Shown here: positions 6,292 to 10,329 of the stretch, one piece after another | Position numbering within the stretch: position 1 is the stretch's first letter | Layout: each line of letters starts with the position of its first letter | Assembly (NCBI GenBank): GCA_021796055.1 | Contig: JAJYOS010000145.1 | Location: 1-10,329 of the forward strand | Reading direction: 5' to 3' | Length of the DNA: 10,329 nt | Source: Bacteroidota bacterium | GTDB lineage: Bacteria; Bacteroidota; Kryptoniia; Kryptoniales; JAKASW01 | The notes under the pieces: generated by a model | Database searches by the model: none | The model's input: the letters and a program-made list of their open reading frames with translations, nothing else | Told to the model about the DNA's origin: nothing | Made by a program: the position numbers and the translations under genes

Positions 6292-8541
6292 TTATTTGAC
6301 GCGAGGCATTGTATTGATCCCGAGATTATAGGCCATGAACGAAAGTACATCAGCCGACTGAGCGATGCGCTTGTCGGTCGGCATATAGTTGTGACTCGTC
6401 TTCGTCTCAACCCGAATCAGGATGGGGTTATCACAAGCCTGGTCATGCTGCATGGCGGCCGTGAACTTGTATGAGTGACTCGGCACGACGCGGTCATCAT
6501 GGTCGGCGGTGGTGACTATCGTTGGCGGATAGCAAGTGCCGGGCCTGATGTTCTGGACCGGCGAATACTTTATTAGCCACTGGAAGGCCGTCGAGTCGTC
6601 GGAAGATCTGTACTCGGGCACCCAGCCTACGCCGGCGGAAAACTTCTGGTATCTCAACATATCCATCACGCCAGCGCCCGCGTAGACCGCGCCGAAGAGA
6701 TCCGGACGCTCGGTCTCGCAAGCGCCTACAAGGAGGCCGCCGTTCGAGTAACCTTCGATACCGAGCTTCGGCGTCGAGGTGTATTTCTCTTTTATGAGAT
6801 ATTCCGCGGCAGCGATGAAGTCGTTGAATACGTTCTGCTTCTTCCCAAGCATGCCTGCGTGGTGCCACGCTTCGCCGTATTCTCCACCGCCTCGAATGTT
6901 CGCGACGGCGTATATCCCGCCCATTTCAAGCCAGACTATGTTCACAGGGTTGAAGGACGGCGTGATGCTGATATCGAAGCCGCCATAACCGTAAAGAAGC
7001 GTCGGGTTTTCACCGTTCAGCTTCGTCCCTTTTTTCATCGTGATGAACATTGGAATGACTGTCCCATCCAGAGAGTGGTAGAAGACCTGCTTCGTCACGA
7101 AGGCCCCCGGATTAAAGTCGACGTGAGGCGCATGAAATGCCGTGCTCTTGCCGGTTCGGAAGTCATACCGGAAAACGGAAGTCGGGTATAGAAAGGATGC
7201 GAATGAGTAGAACATAATATGCGAATTTGCCCGGCCGTTCATCTCGCCGACGGTCCCAACTCCAGGGAGTTTTAGTTCCTTCTCGTGTGTGCCGTCAAGC
7301 GAATAGATGGATACCTCGCTCTTGGCGTCAACGAGATAGTTGACTACGATATGCCCGCCGGCCAGCATTGAACTCTCGATGGCGTTCTTCGCTTCCGGGA
7401 CTATGGTCTTCCAGGTATCCGGAGAGGGGTCGTCGATATTGAACGAGACAATTCTGGAGTTAGGCGCGCCGAGTGTGGTCTGCAGATAAATCGTCTTTCC
7501 GATATTTCCTATCGGGTAGTATTCGGCATTGTCTTTCTTGAAAAGCGGCGTCACTGGCGAAGAAAGATCGGGATGTCTAGGAGCTTTCAAGTCGACGTAG
7601 TAGACCTTGTTCCGCGATTCGGTTCCCTTGTTGAGAACGATGAAGAGGTAATGACCGTCATCAGTCACGCTGCCGCCGACATACCATCCCGGATGTTCCT
7701 TGAGGCTGTAGAACAGTTTGTCCTCACTTTGCGGAGTTCCGATCGTATGGTAATACAGCATCTGACCCACCGCCTCAGACATTAGTGCGTCTCCCTTCTT
7801 CGGCTCTGGAAACCGCGAGTAGAAGAATCCCTTGCTATCTTTCGTCCAGGCGATGCCGGAGAATTTTACCCACTTCACCGTATCATTAAACTCTTTGCCG
7901 GTACCGATGTCCTTTACGTGGAACTCTTCCCAGTCGGCGCCTCCCTCTGACAGGCCGTAGCATAAGTATTTGCCATTCGGTGAGGCATCATATTCCAAAA
8001 GGGCGATCGAGCCATTAGGAGACAGCTTGTTTGGATCGAGGACAAGCCTGGCTCTACCCTTAACCATTTTCTCCATGAATATCGGGCTCTGGTTTTGCAG
8101 ACCCGTGTTTTTGCTGTAGAAAAGAATGCCGTCGTGTTCGCTTGGGACGCCGACTTTCGGATAGTTCCAGAGCTTGGTAATCCTATTCTGGATTCGAGTG
8201 CGGTAGGGGATCCTATCGAGATATGCGAAGGTAACTTTGTTTTCGGCCTCAACCCATTTTTCGACCTTTGGGCTGTTCTGATCTTCCATCCATTGATAGG
8301 GCGCTGGTACCTTTGTACCAAAATAATCGTTGACGATCGTGTCCCGATAAGTGTTGGGGTACTTTAATTGTTGAGCCATTGAGATTCCTGGTATGGTCAG
8401 TATGTATACGAATATGAAGGTTGCCGCTACTGATGTCATGGCGTTTCCGAATGCGTAAGCTTCGTTCCGTAAGCTTTCGTTAAGTATCGGGTGGACATGT
8501 CCGGCATCCTTACGGGCCGAATTGGTACTTCGCGCGATCAT
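6292..8541 (-). CDS. Prolyl oligopeptidase, S9A family, exported
   Basis: Serine peptidase of 749 residues that in this family cleaves short peptides after proline. The N-terminal peptidase part (about 58-90, including DYFGTKVPAPYQWMED) leads into a seven-bladed propeller region (about 120-480) and a C-terminal alpha/beta-hydrolase domain. The catalytic Ser is S599 in GYSNGG, the Asp is D682 in DHDDRVVP with the substrate-binding Arg R684, and the His is H717. The His loop reads KTSHNYMPT instead of the common AGHGAGK. A hydrophobic segment at about 35-55 ending in ISMAQQ looks like a signal peptide, so the enzyme is probably periplasmic. ATG 8541 has AGGAGG 4 nt upstream; the in-frame ATG at 8439 would give a cleaner signal peptide but has only GGAA before it. 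Transcribed alone, divergent from the DoxX gene. Confidence 0.95.
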   Translation of the reverse strand: MIARSTNSARKDAGHVHPILNESLRNEAYAFGNAMTSVAATFIFVYILTIPGISMAQQLKYPNTYRDTIVNDYFGTKVPAPYQWMEDQNSPKVEKWVEAENKVTFAYLDRIPYRTRIQNRITKLWNYPKVGVPSEHDGILFYSKNTGLQNQSPIFMEKMVKGRARLVLDPNKLSPNGSIALLEYDASPNGKYLCYGLSEGGADWEEFHVKDIGTGKEFNDTVKWVKFSGIAWTKDSKGFFYSRFPEPKKGDALMSEAVGQMLYYHTIGTPQSEDKLFYSLKEHPGWYVGGSVTDDGHYLFIVLNKGTESRNKVYYVDLKAPRHPDLSSPVTPLFKKDNAEYYPIGNIGKTIYLQTTLGAPNSRIVSFNIDDPSPDTWKTIVPEAKNAIESSMLAGGHIVVNYLVDAKSEVSIYSLDGTHEKELKLPGVGTVGEMNGRANSHIMFYSFASFLYPTSVFRYDFRTGKSTAFHAPHVDFNPGAFVTKQVFYHSLDGTVIPMFITMKKGTKLNGENPTLLYGYGGFDISITPSFNPVNIVWLEMGGIYAVANIRGGGEYGEAWHHAGMLGKKQNVFNDFIAAAEYLIKEKYTSTPKLGIEGYSNGGLLVGACETERPDLFGAVYAGAGVMDMLRYQKFSAGVGWVPEYRSSDDSTAFQWLIKYSPVQNIRPGTCYPPTIVTTADHDDRVVPSHSYKFTAAMQHDQACDNPILIRVETKTSHNYMPTDKRIAQSADVLSFMAYNLGINTMPRVK

Positions 8542-8545
8542 TGAA

Positions 8546-8551
8546 CCTCCT
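8546..8551 (-). promoter_or_regulatory. Shine-Dalgarno favouring the longer start of the peptidase gene
   Basis: AGGAGG on the minus strand lies 4 nt before ATG 8541. It argues for translation from 8541, although that puts a 34-residue polar stretch ahead of the signal-like hydrophobic segment. The spacing is on the short side. Confidence 0.6.
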
Positions 8552-8844
8552 GTTGTTTAGTGCGGAAATATTAAGACTTCAAGAATTTTGTCTATGAAGT
8601 ATACGCGCCTCTTTTGGAGTCCAACCTGATGCCGCTGTCTGCCGTCGATCCTTATTTCGTTGATCGAACTAAGTCAGGGATTGGGCATCCAGTCATTGGA
8701 CTAAATATCGCATCGGCGGCCCGAGCATGCAAACAAAGTTGAGAACGATGGAGCTTGCGGAAGTACGCTGGAAGATGGAACAAAGCGGAGCGGGTAATGG
8801 TTTATTCTTAGAACGGTGAAATTAAACCAAGTCGAAAAACCAGA
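8552..8844. other. Divergent promoter region between peptidase and DoxX genes
   Basis: No gene is visible. On the minus strand TATACT (8598-8603) could be a -10 for the peptidase, with a poor -35 (TTGGAC, 8619-8624) at 15 nt. The palindrome TTGGA-G-TCCAA (8614-8624) overlaps that -35, and TTGGACT occurs again at 8696-8702. A second dyad, TCGATC/GATCGA (8645-8650 and 8662-8667), lies between. On the plus strand TATTCT (8803-8808) might be a -10 for DoxX, but no good -35 stands in front of it. All of these are candidates only. Confidence 0.35.
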
Positions 8845-8856
8845 AGAGGACCAATC

Positions 8857-9273
8857 ATGGAAGCCACGAAGAGTTTGGCGGAAGATCTCGGGAAATTATT
8901 TCTGCGATTGACCGTTGCCGGCCTTATGCTGTTTCACGGTGTATCAAAAATCATCCACGGCGTCGCGTGGATGGCTGGCCCATTAGCCGCGATCCACCTT
9001 CCAGCATTTATTATGTACGGCGCCTATGTTGGGGAGGTGATTGCCCCAATTTTCATTATTCTTGGAATTTATACGAGAGTTGCCGGACTGGTTCTTTCGT
9101 TCGATCTTTTCATGGCTTTCGTCCTTGTGACGCATTCTCGCTTTTTCATGATAAGTCCGACGGGTGGGTGGGCTTTGGAACTCGATGCCTTTTATTTCCT
9201 CGGCGGAATCTGTCTGTTTCTCCTCGGGGCCGGGCGGCTTAGCATCGGAGGAGCGAAAGGGAAGTTCAACTAA
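8857..9273 (+). CDS. DoxX-family membrane protein
   Basis: A 138-residue four-helix inner-membrane protein of the DoxX/DoxD group. The first helix carries the family hallmark (LFLRLTVAGLMLFHGVSKI, about 14-32). The next helices fall near 48-70 (GAYVGEVIAPIFIILGIYTR, with a conserved E and R), 72-95, and 112-130, and a short polar tail follows. The length is typical. Roles given to the family vary (quinol oxidation subunit in archaea, oxidoreductase complex partner, redox stress), and nothing here decides between them. AGAGGA (8845-8850) is a Shine-Dalgarno sequence 6 nt before the ATG. The gene is divergent from the peptidase gene and has no co-transcribed partner that I can show. Confidence 0.88.
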   Translation: MEATKSLAEDLGKLFLRLTVAGLMLFHGVSKIIHGVAWMAGPLAAIHLPAFIMYGAYVGEVIAPIFIILGIYTRVAGLVLSFDLFMAFVLVTHSRFFMISPTGGWALELDAFYFLGGICLFLLGAGRLSIGGAKGKFN

Positions 9274-9323
9274 ATCAAGCAATCGTTCGAATGTGCGGCC
9301 GTTAGCTGGACTTATTTCACGCC

Positions 9324-9339
9324 GCGCGGACGGCCGCGC
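9324..9339 (+). other. GC-rich hairpin downstream of the DoxX gene
   Basis: GCGCGG (9324-9329) and CCGCGC (9334-9339) form a six-pair stem with a four-base loop about 50 nt after the DoxX stop. It could mark the end of that transcript, but no T-run follows, so intrinsic termination is not shown. Confidence 0.35.
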
Positions 9340-9359
9340 TGAAGTTCTCACAAGTAGTG

Positions 9360-9388
9360 TTGACACTCTCCGAGGCGAAAACTATCTT
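9360..9388 (+). promoter_or_regulatory. Sigma70-like promoter ahead of the deacylase gene
   Basis: A perfect -35 hexamer TTGACA (9360-9365) is followed after exactly 17 nt by TATCTT (9383-9388), a fair -10. Transcription would begin near 9395 and read through the two small frames into the YbaK-like gene, leaving a leader of about 240 nt. Bacteroidota often use a different housekeeping consensus, so the match must be weighed against the uncertain taxonomy. Confidence 0.45.
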
Positions 9389-9405
9389 ACCGGCGAGGTC
9401 GTTTC

Positions 9406-9564
9406 ATGGAAGAATTTGTAACTCTAATCGAGCGATCTTTCCAGGTCCGGACATTGCGACTCAGAAAACAAGAAGCGCACAATCCGGCATTTGTCTTTCC
9501 TAAGTTCGATTCTGATGAATCCTCTCCAGTTGAATTAGAGACAGCACCTGTTCGTGACTACTGA
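9406..9564 (+). CDS. Possible 52-residue small protein
   Basis: An ATG at 9406 is preceded by GAGG (9395-9398) with a 7-nt spacer and opens a 52-codon frame ending in TGA. The predicted protein starts MEEFVTLIERSF, has a basic middle (RTLRLRKQ) and an acidic tail (FDSDESSPVELE), with no membrane segment and no family that I recognise. It sits just downstream of the promoter at 9360-9388, whose predicted start would fall almost on the Shine-Dalgarno, which weakens the case for efficient initiation. It may be a genuine small gene, a leader ORF, or chance. Confidence 0.28.
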   Translation: MEEFVTLIERSFQVRTLRLRKQEAHNPAFVFPKFDSDESSPVELETAPVRDY

Positions 9565-9577
9565 ATAAGGAGCTTCT

Positions 9578-9616
9578 ATGAAGGCGCAGGGAATCCGGCC
9601 GGAACAGATTGCCTAA
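9578..9616 (+). CDS. Possible 12-codon leader ORF
   Basis: AAGGAG (9567-9572) stands 5 nt before ATG 9578, a better ribosome site than many real genes here have, yet the frame encodes only MKAQGIRPEQIA before TAA. It begins 13 nt after the previous small frame ends and stops 17 nt before the deacylase start. It may be a leader peptide that tunes translation of the next gene, or the stump of a lost gene. No attenuator-like hairpin pair is evident. Confidence 0.3.
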   Translation: MKAQGIRPEQIA

Positions 9617-9623
9617 CTTTAAT

Positions 9624-9628
9624 GGAGG
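9624..9628 (+). promoter_or_regulatory. Shine-Dalgarno deciding the deacylase start
   Basis: GGAGG lies 5 nt before ATG 9634. The alternative in-frame ATG at 9622 overlaps this site and has no Shine-Dalgarno of its own, so 9634 is the better start. Confidence 0.7.
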
Positions 9629-9633
9629 CTGTC

Positions 9634-10098
9634 ATGAATCTTGAAAAGTTGAAGGAATACCTGGACAATCACGGCGTGAAATACGTCGTGATTAGTCACT
9701 CCCTCGGATATACTTCACAAGAAATCGCGCACACGGCCCACGTGCCAACCGACCAGCTTGCCAAGACCGTCATCGTAAAGATCGACGGAAAGCTCGCTAT
9801 GGCTGTCCTGCCTGCCTCGCACAAGGTCGATCTTCATTTGCTCAGAGATGTGACTGGGGCAAAGAAGGTGGAACTTGCGACCGAAGATGAGTTTGCAGAC
9901 GATTTCCACGGCTGCGAAGTGGGGGCAATGCCACCGTTTGGGAACGTTTATGGCCTGGATGTATTTGTTTCAGAACTCCTGAGCGAACAGGAGGAGATAG
10001 CGTTCAACGCCTGCTCGCACCGGGAGCTTATCAGGATGGCCTACAGGGACTTCGCGAAACTTGTTCAGCCCAAGGTCATCGAGCTGGCGGAGCCGTAG
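9634..10098 (+). CDS. YbaK/ProX-type aminoacyl-tRNA deacylase
   Basis: A stand-alone protein of 154 residues of the YbaK/aaRS-associated domain family, which hydrolyses mischarged tRNAs (for example Cys- or Ala-tRNA(Pro)) in trans in the cytoplasm. Visible hallmarks are YTSQEIAHTAHVP (26-38), the conserved lysine in LAKTVIVK (K44), the hydrophobic strand AMAVLPASHKVDL, and the loop GCEVGAMPPFG (93-103). The length is normal for free-standing members. It starts at ATG 9634 with GGAGG 5 nt upstream. The C-terminal extension (about 125-154, HRELIRMAYRDFAKLVQP) is seen in part of the family. Which misacylated tRNA it edits cannot be read from sequence alone. The gene follows a leader with a plausible promoter and two small frames. 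Confidence 0.88.
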   Translation: MNLEKLKEYLDNHGVKYVVISHSLGYTSQEIAHTAHVPTDQLAKTVIVKIDGKLAMAVLPASHKVDLHLLRDVTGAKKVELATEDEFADDFHGCEVGAMPPFGNVYGLDVFVSELLSEQEEIAFNACSHRELIRMAYRDFAKLVQPKVIELAEP

Positions 10099-10220
10099 GA
10101 ATTCAAGCGTTCAAGAATTTAGTTTCACGTTGGTAAGCTGCGGGGATTAATTTGCTTGCCGGGGAAGCTCCCGAGGGGTGTCTTCTGCGCCTGAAGTTTC
10201 CCGAAACGGATTTAATTCAT

Positions 10221-10235
10221 CTCCGAAAGGCGGAG
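10221..10235 (+). other. Hairpin in the tail after the deacylase gene
   Basis: CTCCG-AAAGG-CGGAG forms a clean five-pair stem, followed by CTTTGATCTT, about 120 nt past the deacylase stop. It could be a weak terminator or part of a leader for a gene beyond the window. TTGACA (10244-10249) follows it but has no convincing -10 at 16-18 nt. The rest of 10099-10329 holds no gene I can support. Confidence 0.25.
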
Positions 10236-10329
10236 CTTTGATCTTGACAGATACCCTCCGTGGGGGAAAATGGTCTTGCCGTCAACAAGGGGTGTAAGAT
10301 TTTTCAACAAGTCTGAACTTTTTCCCGAG

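Noticed and set aside
10221..10300. Possible riboswitch in the structured tail of the window.
   Set aside because: There are several small hairpins but I cannot match a known riboswitch core, and no downstream gene is visible to support regulation.

Overview
The window looks like chromosomal DNA of a Gram-negative bacterium, probably of the Bacteroidota/Ignavibacteriota (FCB) side of the tree. The grounds are a four-part MacB/FtsX-type permease of the kind abundant in those phyla, an OprB-like outer-membrane porin with a signal peptide, a secreted S9A prolyl oligopeptidase, and roughly 50 % GC by eye. This placement is an inference from gene style and not a marker-gene result. TAA, TGA and TAG all appear as genuine stops at the ends of full-length genes, so the standard bacterial code applies.

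Layout from left to right: (1) 102-2540 (+), a two-module MacB/FtsX ABC permease without its ATPase in view. (2) 2690-3137 (-), a decayed type II toxin-antitoxin module: an intact 60-residue antitoxin-like gene followed 10 nt later by a RelE/ParE toxin gene that carries an in-frame TGA and probably a short compensated frameshift. A perfect 13-bp palindrome (3172-3184) sits upstream of the antitoxin where an autoregulatory operator would be expected. (3) 3474-3866 (-), a small retropepsin-like (clan AA) aspartic protease, preceded by what looks like the wreck of another small gene (3902-4039). (4) 4099-4746 (+), a FrnE-type DsbA-family oxidoreductase with a CPFC motif, converging with 9 nt between stops on (5) 4756-6069 (-), the OprB-like porin. 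(6) 6292-8541 (-), an exported prolyl oligopeptidase with the S599/D682/H717 triad. (7) 8857-9273 (+), a DoxX-family membrane protein. (8) 9274-9633, a leader region with a GC hairpin, a good sigma70-like promoter and two possible tiny ORFs, running into (9) 9634-10098 (+), a YbaK/ProX-type aminoacyl-tRNA deacylase.

Most genes are single transcription units with their own Shine-Dalgarno sequences; I see no long operon. Cell-envelope functions dominate (permease, porin, secreted peptidase, DoxX). The 2.6-4.1 kb part is an accessory pocket of small, partly broken genes, and this is where the least ordinary sequence lies. I do not see a convincing wholly new system. The best leads are the decaying toxin-antitoxin pair with its putative operator, the protease with its degraded small partner, and the mini-ORF leader before the deacylase gene.
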